NCBI RefSeq assembly: GCF_001039355.2 | Contig: NW_019773913.1 | Coordinates: 1 to 34,585 of the forward strand | DNA from: Lingula anatina | Taxonomy: Eukaryota; Brachiopoda; Lingulata; Lingulida; Lingulidae | DNA: 34,585 nt | Reading direction: 5' to 3' | Shown here: one piece after another, positions 1-11,289 of the stretch | Numbering within the stretch: position 1 is the stretch's first letter | Layout: each line of letters begins with the position of its first letter | The notes under the pieces: model-generated | What the model saw: only the letters and a program-made list of their open reading frames with translations | What the model was told of the DNA's origin: nothing | The model's database searches: none | Position numbers and translations under genes: made by a program

Positions 1-1600
1 TTTATTAAGTAGCTGACATAATATAAAATACATTAAGAGAGAAGCATGTTAACTGTCTCTTTGTTATTTAATACTCATCTATTAAGTTTCTGTTCCGTAA
101 AATTTCATTGGTACAGCTTTAGGTAGATAAAACATGAGAAAACGAAAAAACGAGCACAAGAATCTTGCCAATTGACGTACATGCAGATGTAGCAATATGG
201 TTTTATGGTGTATCTTGAACTAAAACAGACCCTTTGCATGATCTTCCCCAATCTGCAAGTGCACTTTTGACTTAATATTTTTCTAATGTGGCAAAATTTG
301 CATCTTTAAGTGGTCGTCAAACGTTCTACAAAGCTTCTTAGTTATCAGTATGCAATCCCTGCTGTGCTTGCAATCTCACATTCCCCACACCTGTTGCTGA
401 GATGGGGAGAAATGGTGATTTCAAGTACAAGAAGCCGTTATGATTTTTGGTAGAAACGTGTGGGAGTAGAAGGGGGAGTCATGTAGTACTTCCTCAAGAG
501 AGAACCAATCTCCATCGGTACTGGATATGTGCGGTTTGAGTAAAACGCTATAGCATTTCTTTTTTAAAAACATTAAATCATGCTCTAAGAATGGACATCT
601 ACTGTATAGCATCAAAATAACGCAATGCAATTTTCCTTCAAAACACACAGTTGTTAATATGCTAAAACGTCACATACATGTAACACGATCGCGTTATAGT
701 TATAGTTATACGTGTAGCGAAAATTGGCCGGATTGGGTTAATTATACCGACAGTCCGTGTAATATCCTGTTTTCGTCAATACTGGAATAAGGTGTTTCTA
801 GCTAGATCCATGATCCTATTTTTATGGACCTACTACAATGTCTGTCGATCCCATTGCTTGCCCTCTCGTTAACTGCCGTATGTAGACAATTTTGTGAAAA
901 TAAAATCCATTAACCACTTTTCGTATAGCATTAATCATTCTGCTGTGTAAGCCAGTGTGATGAGCAACAGTGGACCCTTGTTGAGGAAGACAAGTAGTAA
1001 CAAACAATGCAACATTCATAATGCACGAGTCAGTTGTGGTATATTTAAAACGTCTCATTTGCCCATCGCTTGCAATTCAAATGTACATTTTCATAAAACT
1101 TCCCTATTAAGTAAACATTAGATAATATCAAAATAATTAAAAGAATCCTTTTCTAAATTCAGTCCACCGTTGATTGATTTCAGTATAGAATTGAAATTAA
1201 AGACGGTCTTGTTTTTGTATTGTACATGTATGATACATACATTTTAATCACATTGTTTCGACGTATTATGCCTAGCTCACGTGCATGCACAGAGACACTT
1301 AAAACACAAAGAAAATACCAAGAGTTGCTTAACGTGTATCGTTTTATAGCTCTCTGGAAATTATTATTTGGGGCACGAAAACCAATGAGGTATAAAAGGG
1401 TCCAAGGCTGCAGTTAGACTATACTGTACATACAGGACTATAGCTCGGGTAGCCTCGTTTGTCGCGTACGAGGCGTAGTAAAAGTAAAGGCAAAATTTGT
1501 ACACTCTTAATTTTTTTAATTTTCATGTTAACTTGACGTGTTTTACGACATTAGCACCGACAATTTGACATAGAACAGAAAGAAAAATTAACTCATTAAG
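1..1600. other. Non-coding flank, no recognisable gene
   Basis: The stretch is AT-rich and holds only short chance open frames with no recognisable domain, splice pattern or repeat. The only notable item is the TATA-like motif near 1391, listed separately. Homology to the tandem array begins close to 1613. Confidence 0.5.
1391..1398 (+). promoter_or_regulatory. Candidate TATA box without an assigned gene
   Basis: The motif TATAAAAG lies in the context GAGGTATAAAAGGG, a near-ideal core promoter sequence, with a pyrimidine/purine switch about 30 bases downstream. No convincing coding start follows, so this may be a chance match, or the promoter of a non-coding or unrecognised transcript running toward array unit A. 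Confidence 0.25.
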
Positions 1601-1794
1601 AATTCAGAATTCACTTCATAAACTTTATTTACATGCTTCATTTTATAGTTAAAGTATAAATTCTTGTGTAAATAATATAAGTAATTTGTTGCAAAAAAAA
1701 AAAAAAAAAAAGCAACATATCTTTTTAACAATAAAAATTGAGCGTATGTTGCACTTGGCATTAAATCCATAGGCAAAAGGATTCTGAATCAGCA

Positions 1795-1990
1795 ATGAAT
1801 GGAGAGCCTTATTCCACAGAATATGCTTTAAATATTCGAAATGTTGGAGGTAAACAACAACATTTAATTCTGACTTGAGATGGAAGAGAAATCACTATTT
1901 CATGCATAGTGCATAACTCAGCTGATGAAATTACTTTTCGAGTAAAAGAACGAGACCTTCATACAGTATTGGTTTTAACTTTTAAAAATG
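1795..1990 (+). pseudogene. Degenerate short reading frame conserved in all three units
   Basis: The plus-strand reading MNGEPYSTEYALNI continues through KQQHLILT and later ITFRVKERDLHTVLV but is broken by an in-frame TGA. The same frame recurs at about 7150 (broken) and 11059 (open longer). An in-frame stop directly precedes the ATG. I do not recognise the peptide. It may be an old exon or a short gene co-duplicated with the array. Confidence 0.3.
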
Positions 1991-3485
1991 TTTAAAAGCG
2001 TTGAAGATATATCACTTGGTAATAGATATTGAATACGAGATCATTAGCTGGAACTGCTCTCTTAACACCTCTACTTACAAAATGATAATTGCACAGTTGT
2101 TTATCACGTGCGGACTCAACGGTGCATGGTTTGCCCTCAATCCACAGCAATCTTCCCAGAAAAAGAAGGAAGGGACAAAGACAAACTCTGAGACCCCCAG
2201 TCCCACTTTTCATACCCCTAATTTTTTGTTGTGATGAGAAAATACTTGGCCACTTTGTATGGGGCCCTTCTATTTGATATTGTGCCTTCATTGGTTTAAC
2301 GACATAAGATGGGTCCTATGAAGAGTTTTCACGCCAAATCCGGTCTTTCTCGAGAAAAAGCAATTTCTCCTGCTCACAAATGATTGCTTAAATTCGATGT
2401 GTAGTATCATTTCTAATCATGTGACATAGTTCTCATCGCACTAATATTTATTGAGATAGGCATACCATTCCTGACTTCAGGTGCTTATACATATATTTGA
2501 TGTGTTTTGCAGTTTTTGGAGGTCTGGATCGAAGATAAATACCTGTGCGGGATATGTATACACTAAGAAACTATGACTTTAAATACACTATGACTTTAAA
2601 TACACAACAATCACTGGTGTTTTCCTTTTTAAGAGAATCCATAAAAGAGAGTATACTTATGAAGAGTGTCCAGAAAAGTGAGTAAATTTCCCCCTCTCGG
2701 CCCAAGTATATACACAGAAATGGTCGTCAAAACAGATATATATCACAATTCTTTGATAATGACACAATGGTAATTTTTATCTGGTTATCTGGTTTCGAGA
2801 TTGTGCAAACGTCAGTCTTAAAACGAATCCAACCTTTAATTTAGCAACATGGTAGGAGGTCTTTCAGCGACACTTGTACAGACGTGCAGACGTTTGTCTA
2901 ATACTCTAATTTGTGAAGTTTTAAGTAAATCAAATATTACCCCGATGATGTTCATGAATAGGATGTCATTAAAGAGGTGAGTATTTAAATGAATCAAATC
3001 TGTCGACTGTGTGCTGAATTTAAAAATTGAAAGTTTTAAATCTTTAATCACATCTTACTTCAGACTAAAATGTGGCACTGACACTAATTCAATGTCAAAA
3101 CAATGTCGATAGAACAATTTTCACTCTCTAATATACAATCTTATTTCAATTTCAATATGGATGGTAGGTTATGAGTTAAATAATAACGTATCTGAATTGA
3201 GAAATTGGCCATTTCAATTGAATTATAACACGTGTGAGCAAGTAATTGTCTATCTGAATTGAATCTTTGAATGTTCTAACGAATATATGCACAACAAGCG
3301 TTGAAATTTACAGGAAACGAGATTTAAGACCGTCAGACTTTTACAGCATACATTGGGTGTGCATGATGGAGAAGTTAAGAGAAAAAAAGTTTTACAAACC
3401 TTACTGTCTTCCCTTGACTATACTAACCTACGTGGATGGGGTGTGAAAGTTTTAGACCTCAGCACTAATTACAGTGTGTAAGTCC

Positions 3486-4096
3486 TTATATCCCCGTCAC
3501 ACTTCATTGGAATCAGCAGGAATCAAGAAGAATGAGGCTGAATGAAGAATTTTAAAAATTCGCACCACATTCGGATAAAAGTTCAATTTGACCTTAATTC
3601 TTGTAACAGTACCGTTGGATACTCAGAATGCGCTTGAATTCGCCTGGAATGATAAATGCACTTTCGGCTGAATTAGCTCTCAAATGCAGTTCGAATGTAG
3701 TTGGAAAACTAGGAATATCTATAATGCTGGCAGAAGGCAGTAAGAATATTTAGAATATACTCTGAATGGCGTACTAGTGTAGTTCGATTGCTGGCAAAAT
3801 TAATATTTCATCTCATCCGAGGCAAATTCGAAACATTCTGTTTCGAATGTTGCCAGAATTCCGTGAGAATTTTTAAAATGCAGCCATAGTGTAGTTAGAA
3901 TACTATTCAAATGCCATTCAATAATTTTCTACTTCGAAAGTTTTTAACATTCGGGCCGACCACAAGAATGAGTAAAACTATTTGAAATGCACTCGGAATT
4001 TTTCGAATGCTCTTTGAATATCCAGGAATGCACAAAGAATTGTCTTTCCGAGGACATTCTTGCTCATTCTGCCCTTAGTTTGACGGGGGTATTATA
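3486..4096. mobile_element. 601-bp TIR element inserted in unit A
   Basis: The element occupies 3491-4091 and is flanked by the direct repeat TTATA at 3486-3490 and 4092-4096. Its ends are inverted: CCCCGTCACAC on the left against GTTTGACGGGGG on the right. Units B and C lack it: their sequences read straight through (CCTTAACATGG and CCTTACCATGA), giving an empty site. The interior has no coding capacity and is crowded with GAATG and CATTC words. It is a non-autonomous DNA transposon (MITE-like) of unassigned superfamily. It lies upstream of the copy A coding region, between its degenerate TATA position and its start codon. Confidence 0.85.
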
Positions 4097-4224
4097 ATGA
4101 CCGTAAAAAAGGGACACTTGCTCGCACCAGCGTATTTAATTATCAGCTGCCTACGTAATGTAAAGCACCACTTGCCTAGATTGCTGACATTCAAACAAGT
4201 ATTTAGCACCTTCTATGCATAAAA

Positions 4225-5305
4225 ATGAAAATTAAGTCAAAAATCAAACCAGTTGCTGAACACATCCAGGTCTTCAAGATGGCAAAAGACCGCATGGCAG
4301 ACTTGGTAAGGCTGATGGAGGAAGACACAGTGCCAATTGGGCCCTCTCGTTTTCAAAGTTCGGTTCAGAAAGAGAAGTATCAAAAATCATGTCGAATGAA
4401 TAACCTTCTACAGAAGATCTCCCGGGTATGGACAGGGACACATACGCTTGAGATGCTGGCCAGAACAGCATGGTCATGCGGAAACAGCTGTGACCGGTTT
4501 GAAGCTCTGTTCAAAGACTGAACTTTTCAACAACGCTAGTTGTTTTATTGACCAGGCCCAGTATGTCCTTAGCATCCTTTGCGAACTGGGTCAAAACCAC
4601 GAAGAAGACGAGTTGGCAGTTTGCCACATTGCCGAAAAACACATGGTTAAAGCTCACTGTCGGGCTTTGTATCAGCGTCTTCATCAAATTCTCACTAATC
4701 TGTTCTCCTCGATTGGCGGCGGCGAAGACGAGGGTGACTCTGAAATATCGACAGCCCGTGATTTCGAGACTGCCGATCCCCCGAAAGCAGCGTTGCAGGA
4801 ACCGAAATTAGCTCCTGGCGTCTCCGGCAGTGAGGACCATTGGAAAGACGCCCCGGCTGTTCTGATCGAACCGCTGAAGAACTTGGCGTTCTCCGCTTTC
4901 CCCGTGCTCGAGTTCTCTAACAATATTACAGTTTCATCGACGGAGTCACCACAAAAATCACAAAAATCACTCTCTTGTGAAAATGGGCGTCAACCCAGCG
5001 GCCCTTGGTCTTTGCACGCTAGTAATTTATGCGAGTACTTCGATAAAATAATCGTTTTATCTGCTGGTGAGAAAATTTGTACATCAGAACTATATCTGGC
5101 AGCAGAGCAACAGGCCGTTTTGAAGGAGCTATTTTTGGAGGTCACTCTGTACTTGGAGCAGGAAGGCCCCGCTTCGGACGTGATGGAACATCACGTGGCC
5201 CAGGCCCCAAAGGTACCCTTGAAAAGAGCCAAACCGTATAAAGGCAGGGGGGTATTTGCTATGCGACTGCGACCGTTTTGTCTGTCAACGAAGAACAATA
5301 TTTAA
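4225..5305 (+). pseudogene. Array gene copy A, frameshifted
   Basis: This is the first copy of an intronless gene of unknown family that is also found intact at 8717-9751 and 12998-14080. The reading frame opens with MKIKSKIKPVAEHIQ and matches copies B and C to about residue 86. There an 8-bp deletion (TAAGTCAA in copy B, missing at about 4481) shifts the frame, and translation stops at 4519-4521 after 98 residues. The rest of the protein is still open in another frame, from upstream of 4448 to the stop at 5303-5305, and stays very similar to copy B. The upstream region carries a 601-bp transposon and lacks a good TATA box. Both facts favour an inactive copy, but the long undisturbed second part says inactivation is recent. 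A truncated N-terminal product remains possible. Confidence 0.8.
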
Positions 5306-5500
5306 ACGAAAAACGCGTACAATTTATATATGTGGACAGTTGAACAAATGTTAAAGTTGCAATGCCATGCGCCAATTTTCGTATCTCTTTATGTCCTAAA
5401 AGACTTACGTAAAAAACATTTTCATCGCTTTTACTTGCTTTGAGCTTATTCCAATATTTCTGCATGTTTATAAATTCTTTTAACCGATGTTACAATGTAC

Positions 5501-6056
5501 TTTGTCAGGCCTACCCAACTACTCGGCACCTAAGGATCCTGAATTAACCGCTATATCGGACCACGCTACCCGTTTTCAAGGTGTGTGTCAGATCGCATTT
5601 CGGAGTATCATACCCCAGAATAAATTTTGTAGCACGACTGCGGGCTCATCCACGCTTGGATGAACAACCTGAAACTGTGCTCTTACTTTAGAGTACTCCA
5701 TTTTATTGTCTCTATGGGGGTATATGGGGACTTTACGACATTCGGTTTGAATGTTTTAACCACTTTGATAGGGCTTTTTTTGCATTTTATTAGATTAATG
5801 TGGCAGTCTTAGGTTCATCTAGGTGGCTTTCAAATTTATGCACCCGGTTTTAAAATCATATAGCGATTTTACGACAATCGTTTACTATCCAATCAAAGTG
5901 ACAGCCGAGCATGCCAGGGCTCATCCTGTCGGTGTTCTGGCTGATACTCCGAAATGCGATCTGACACACACCTTGAAAACGGGTAGTGTGGTCCGATATA
6001 CCGATTAATTCAGGATCCTTAGGTGCCGAGTCTGGTAGTTGGGAAGGCCTGTTTGT
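5501..6056. mobile_element. 546-bp long-TIR element inserted in unit A
   Basis: The element occupies 5506-6051 and is flanked by TTTGT at 5501-5505 and 6052-6056. Its terminal inverted repeats are about 105-110 bp (5506-5610 and 5942-6051), beginning CAGGCCTACCCAACTA and ending in the near-complement TAGTTGGGAAGGCCTG. Copy B's matching 3' flank runs through without it (ATGTACTTTGTGGACTATT at about 9940), giving an empty site. There is no transposase. It is a foldback or MITE-type element, superfamily not assigned. Confidence 0.9.
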
Positions 6057-6639
6057 GGACTATTTCACTATCTAGCGCATGGATTCTGTTATGAAACGCG
6101 TGCATTGGTCCATTTGTAGACCCTGGTCGATGTTGCTGTCCGAGGAATCTTTTGGTAAATATTTCACAGTGTTTCTTTTGTATCAATATTATATAAATGT
6201 GCCTCATGTGTAAACGTGACAAAATGTTAAATATAAGACAGCGTTTATACTATTTGTAGGCTAGTTCGATTTTCATAACAATCCGTGCTAAATAACAATC
6301 TGTTTAATATCTGTTGAGAGTCAATTGTATTGTAAACGGAGCTCGGCCAAATAAGCACTCCTGTAAATATATAAATATATTAACGTAATATGATATAAAA
6401 GAAAGATCTCGGGTGAGTATCAGTGCATTTTGAAAGGACAAAACGTGTCAATGGGCAACGTTAACATCACTGTTACGACAGCTATTTATTTAAGTATTTA
6501 AAGTAAGAGCAATATCAAATCTATTTCATACGTTTGTTTGCCACTTTTAATCTAGCTTGATATGCAAAAGATTTTTTTTTTTATTTTTATTTTTTTACTT
6601 TTCATTTTATATCATGCCTTCGAAAAATTGCATTAGATA

Positions 6640-6930
6640 CTAGTTGAAAAGAGCCAAACCGTATTAAGGCAGGGAATAGTTACTATGTGACTGCGACCGT
6701 TTAGTCTGTCGGAAAAAAAAACGATATTTAAACGTAAAACGCGTACAATTTGTATATGTGGACAGTCGAACAAGCGTTAAAGTTTAAATGCCGTCCAACA
6801 ATTTTGGTATCTTTCTATGTCTGAAAAAGACTTAATGCAATGGGTACGTTTTAACTGGCTTTTTAACTTAATCCAATATTTTCTGTATGTTTATAAATTC
6901 TTTTTACCAAATAGGTTTTTTCCTGTTAGT
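6640..6930 (+). pseudogene. 3'-end fragment of the array gene (unit A)
   Basis: The sequence TTGAAAAGAGCCAAACCGTA followed by AAGGCAGGGA repeats the last about 30 codons of the array gene and then its 3' flank. It carries a TAA where the intact copies have TATAAA, plus other substitutions. No 5' part is present. It is the remnant of an extra gene copy between units A and B, left by unequal crossing-over or by an older duplication. Confidence 0.75.
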
Positions 6931-8716
6931 CGGCGCATCAGCTCTTGCTGTGAATGCGACTATCGGGAGTAATACTTATTGCATGAATTTTATTTACATA
7001 CTTCATTTCATAGTTATTCTTTTAATTCTTGTGTAAATAATAAAATAAGTAATATGTTGCCAAAAAATAAATAAATAAATAAATAAAAAAATAGAGCGTA
7101 TGTTGCACTTGGCATGAAATCCATAGGCAAAAGGATTCTGAATCAGCAATGAATGGAGAGCCTTATTCCACAGAATATGCTATAAATATTTAAAATATAG
7201 GACGTAAACAACAACATTTAATTCTGACTGCAGATGGAAGAAAAATCAATTTTATTCTTAGCGCATAACTCAGCTAATAAAATTACTTTTCGAGTAACTG
7301 AACGAGACCTTCATACAGTATTGGTTAAATGTTTAAAACTTTTTATGGGAACCTTCTATTTGATATTGTGACTTCATTGGTTTAACGCCATTAAAAGTAT
7401 CCTGTGAAGGGTTTTCACGCCAAATCTGGTCTTCCTCGAGAAAAAGCAATTTCTCCTGCTCACCAATGATTCCTTGACCAGTCTTTGTACTTGAAGTCGA
7501 TGTGTAGTATCATTTCTAATCGTGTGACTTGGTTTTCTTCGCATCATTATTTATTGAGATAGGCATACTATTCCCGATTTCAGGTGCTTATACATATATT
7601 TGACGTGCTTTGCAGTTTTTTGAGGTCTGGATCGAGGACAGACAAATAAATGAATGTGCGGTACATGTATACACTAAGAAACTATGACTTTCGGACATTT
7701 TAATAAATACACAATAATCATTGATGTTTTCCTTTTTAAGAGAATCAATAAAAAAGTATATTTATGAAGAGTGTCCAGAAAAGTGAGTAAATTTTCCCCT
7801 CTCGACCCAAGTATATGCACGGAAATGGTCGCCAAAACAGATACATGTCACAATTCTTTGAAAATGACATTAGAGTAATTTTTTTCTTGTTTTGAGATTG
7901 TGCACACGTCAGTCTTAAAACAAATCCTACCTTTAACTTACCAACATGGTGGGATGTTTTCGGCAACATTTGTACGGTCGTGCAGACGTTTGTCTAAAAC
8001 TAAACTAATGTGTGATTTTTGTAATTTTGTAAATTTTCAAGTAAGTTAAAAATTACCCCGATGATGTTCATGAATATGATTTCATTAAAGAGGTGATAAT
8101 TTAAATGAATCAAATCTGTCGACTGTGTGCTGAATTTAAAAGTTAAGAGTTACAAATCTTGTTGTTTCATGAAAAGACAAATATTCAACAAGTTGGCTCA
8201 ATTCCCTACACGAAACGCTTTCAAAAAACGCCGTCAGTGCAATAAGTAAATAAATAAATAAATAAAAATAAAAGCAAAGTTAAAGAATAATTTTGAAATT
8301 ATTGTCAAAAATTGTTTTCTGTCAAAATTACAAAAAGCATGTTCCTTACGTACAAGTGCTTAAAAAACTGTCGCGCACTGAAAGATGCACGAAAGTAGAT
8401 TAATGATCGTCAGACTAATGACCGTCAAAGTGGGGTGCATGACGTCGAAGTTTGCTTACTCTCTTCCCTTGACTATTCTTACCTCGTGGGAGAGGTGTGA
8501 ATGTTTTAGACCTCAATACTAATTACAATGTGTCACACCTTAACATGGCCGTTAAAAAGGGACACTTGCTAGCACCGGCGTCTTTAATCATCAGCTGGCT
8601 ACTTAATTTAAAGCACTGCTTGCCTAGATTTCTGTCATTCAAACAAATTTTCTGTGCATAAAATGAAAATTTAGTCAAAAGTCAAACCAGTTGCTGAACA
8701 CATCCAGCTCTTCAAG

Positions 8717-9751
8717 ATGGCAAAAAACCGCATGGCAGACCTGGTAAGGCTGATGGAGGAAGACACAGTGCCAATTGGGCCTTCCCGTTTTCACCGTTCT
8801 GTTCAGAAAGAGAAGTATCAAAAATCGTGCCGAATGAATGACCTTCTACAGAAGATATCTCGGGTATGGGCAGGGACACATACGCTTGAGAAGCTGGCCA
8901 GAACGGCATGGTCTTGCGGTAAGTCAAAAACAGCTATGGCCGGTTTGAAGCTCTGTTCAAAGACTGAACTTTTCAACAACGCTAGTTGTTTTATTGACCA
9001 GGCCCAGTATGTCCTAAGCATCCTTTGCGAACTGGGTCAAAACCACGAAGAAGACGCGTTGGCAGTTTGCCACATTGCCGAAAAACACATGATAAAAGCT
9101 CACTGTCGGGCTTTGTATAAGCGTCTTCATCAAATTCTCACTAATTTGTTCTTCTCGATTGGCGGCGGCGAAGACGAGGGTGACTCTGAAATATGGACAG
9201 CCCGTGTTTCCAAGACTGCCGATCCTCTGAAAGCAGCGATGAAAGAACCGAAATTAGCTCCCGGCGTCTCCGACAGTGATGACCATTGGAAAGATGCCCC
9301 GGCTGTTCTGATCGAACCACTGAAGAACCTGGCGTTCTCCGCTTTCCCAGTGCTCGAGTTCTCTAACAATATTACAGTTTCATCGACGGAGTCACCACAA
9401 AAATCACAAACATCACTCTCTTGTGAAAATGGGCGTCAACCCAGCGGCCCTTGGTCTTTGCACGCTAGTAATTTATGCGAGGACTTCGATAAAATAATCG
9501 TTTTATCTGCTGGTGAGAAAATTTGTACATCAGAACTATCTCTGGCAGCAGAGCAACAGGCCGTTTTGAAGGAGCTGTTTTTGGAGGTCACTCTGTACTT
9601 GGAGCAGGAAGGCCCCGCTTCGGACGTGATCGAACATCACGTGGCCCAGGCGCCCAAAGTACCCTTGAAAAGAGCCAAACCGTATAAAGGCAGGGGGATA
9701 TTTGCTATGCGACTGCGACCGTTTTGTCTGTCAACGAAGAACAATATTTAA
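8717..9751 (+). CDS. Array gene copy B, unknown protein family (344 aa)
   Basis: This single open frame without introns encodes 344 residues. The first part (about 1-150) is predicted mostly helical and keeps the blocks MADLVRLMEEDTVPIGPSRF, SKTELFNNASCFIDQAQYVL and HRALYKRLHQIL-like sequence. The middle is acidic and Ser/Pro-rich. Near the C-terminus come a helical block (AEQQAVLKELFLEVTLYLEQ) and a basic tail (VPLKRAKPYKGRG). I do not recognise the family. The ATG used by copies A and C sits at 8663, but its fourth codon is TAG here, so the first usable start is the Met at 8717, 18 codons downstream, which removes the basic N-terminus. Differences from copy C preserve the frame, which suggests the protein was under selection. 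The position matching copy C's TATA box reads TGTGAATG, so expression is uncertain. Confidence 0.7.
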   Translation: MAKNRMADLVRLMEEDTVPIGPSRFHRSVQKEKYQKSCRMNDLLQKISRVWAGTHTLEKLARTAWSCGKSKTAMAGLKLCSKTELFNNASCFIDQAQYVLSILCELGQNHEEDALAVCHIAEKHMIKAHCRALYKRLHQILTNLFFSIGGGEDEGDSEIWTARVSKTADPLKAAMKEPKLAPGVSDSDDHWKDAPAVLIEPLKNLAFSAFPVLEFSNNITVSSTESPQKSQTSLSCENGRQPSGPWSLHASNLCEDFDKIIVLSAGEKICTSELSLAAEQQAVLKELFLEVTLYLEQEGPASDVIEHHVAQAPKVPLKRAKPYKGRGIFAMRLRPFCLSTKNNI

Positions 9752-10548
9752 ACGAAAAACGCGTACAATTTATATATGTGGACAGTTGAACAAATGTTAA
9801 AGTTGCAATGCCATGCGCCAATTTTCGTATCTCTTTATGTCCTAAAAGACTTACGTTAAAAACATTTCCATTGCTTTTACTTGCTTTGAGCTTATTTCAA
9901 TATTTCTGCATGTTTATAAATTCTTTTAACCAATGCTACAATGTACTTTGTGGACTATTTCACTATCTAGCGCATGGATTCTGTTATGAAACGCGTGCAT
10001 TGGTCCATTTGTAGACCCTGGTCGATGTTGCTGTCCGGGGAATCTTTTGGTAAATATTTCACAGTGTTTCTTTTGTATCAATATTATATAAATGTGCCGC
10101 ATGTGTAAACGTGACAAAATGTTAAATATTAGACATCGTTTATACTATTTGTAGGCTAGTTCGATTTTCATAACAATCCGTGCTGAATAACAATCTGTTT
10201 AATATCTGTTGAGAGTCAATTGTATTGTAAACGGAGCTCGGCCAAATAAGCACTCCTGTAAATATATAAATATATTAACGTAATGTGATATAAAAGAAAG
10301 ATCTTGGGTGACTATCAGTACCGATAACTGAGTCAATTTTGAAAGGACAAATCTTGTCAATGGGCAACGTTAACATCAATGTTACGAGAGCTATTTAAGT
10401 ATTTTCAGTAAGAGCAATATTAAATCTATTTCATACGATTGTTTGCTACTTTTAATTTAGCTTGATATGCAAAAGATTTTTTATTATTTTTTATTTATTT
10501 TTTTTTACTTTTCATTTTATATCATGCCATCGAAAAATTTTATTAGAT

Positions 10549-10830
10549 ACTAGTTGAAAAGAGCCAAACCGTATTAAGGCAGGGAAAAGTTACTATGTGA
10601 CTGCGACCGTTTAGTCTGTCGGGAAAAAAAAACGATGTTTAAACGTAAAACGCGTATAATTTGTATATGTGGACAGTCGAACAAGTGTTAAAGTTTAAAT
10701 GCCGTCCAACAATTTTGGTATCTTTCTATGTCTGAAAAAGACTAACTGCAATGGGTACGTTTTAACTGGCTTTTTAACCTAATCCAATATTTCTGTATGT
10801 TTATAAATTCTTTTTACCAAAAAGGTTTTT
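10549..10830 (+). pseudogene. 3'-end fragment of the array gene (unit B)
   Basis: This is a second copy of the 3'-only remnant seen at 6640-6930, with the same in-frame TAA after AAACCGTAT and the same downstream flank. Because it is shared by units A and B, the fragment existed before those two units separated. Confidence 0.75.
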
Positions 10831-10972
10831 TCCTGTTAGTCGGCGCATCAGCTTTTGCTGTGAATGCGACTATCGGGAGTCATACTTATTTCATGAATTT
10901 TATTTACATACTTCATTTCATAGTTATTCTTTTAATTCTTGTGTAAATAATAAAATAAGTAATATGTTGCAA

Positions 10973-11003
<31 letters not shown>

Positions 11004-11058
11004 GAGCGTATGTTGCACTTGGCACAAAATCCACAGATAAAAGGATTCTGAATCAGCA

Positions 11059-11289
11059 ATGAATGGAGAGCCTGATTCCACAGAATATGCTATAAATATT
11101 CAAAATATAGGAAGTAAACAACAACATTTAATTCTGACTGCAGATGGAAGAAAAATCACTATTTTTTTCTTATTGCACATCTTAGCTAATAAAATAATTT
11201 TCCGTGTAACAGAACGAGACCTCCCCAGGGAGGCGAGATCGTGTACACAGTGTGTTTTGACCAGTTGTCTACTTGTTATTTGTATTTAA
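11059..11289 (+). other. Short reading frame of unit C, unknown, low confidence
   Basis: This is the least damaged version of the short frame also seen at about 1795 and 7150: it starts MNGEPDSTEYAINI and keeps KQQHLILTADGRKITI. Its second half from about 11222 is replaced by an inserted retrotransposon tail, so the last about 20 residues are not original. I see no known domain, and an in-frame TGA directly precedes the ATG. Confidence 0.25.

Larger units (their letters stand above)
1600..6975 (+). repeat. Tandem array unit A
   Basis: This is the first of three direct, diverged repeat units. Blocks shared with units B and C include the start (an AT-rich stretch before a run of A), a block containing AATGAATGGAGAGCCT (about 1795), a block with GAAGAGTGTCCAGAAAAG (about 2660), the coding region (4225-5305) and its 3' flank. 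It is longer than B mainly because of two transposon insertions (3491-4091 and 5506-6051) and a block of about 300 bp near 1975-2275 that B lacks. The interval about 3040-3330 does not match B or C. Confidence 0.85.
6976..10890 (+). repeat. Tandem array unit B
   Basis: This is the second direct repeat unit. It is the shortest in its upstream half because about 300 bp present in A (about 1975-2275) and C (about 11370-11650) are missing at about 7325-7345. It has neither of the two A-specific transposons. A TAAA-type microsatellite lies at about 8246-8272. Confidence 0.85.

Noticed and set aside
4448-5305. A separate 285-aa gene
   Set aside because: It is the frameshifted continuation of copy A; its ATG is out of frame with the family start and the first residues do not match the family.
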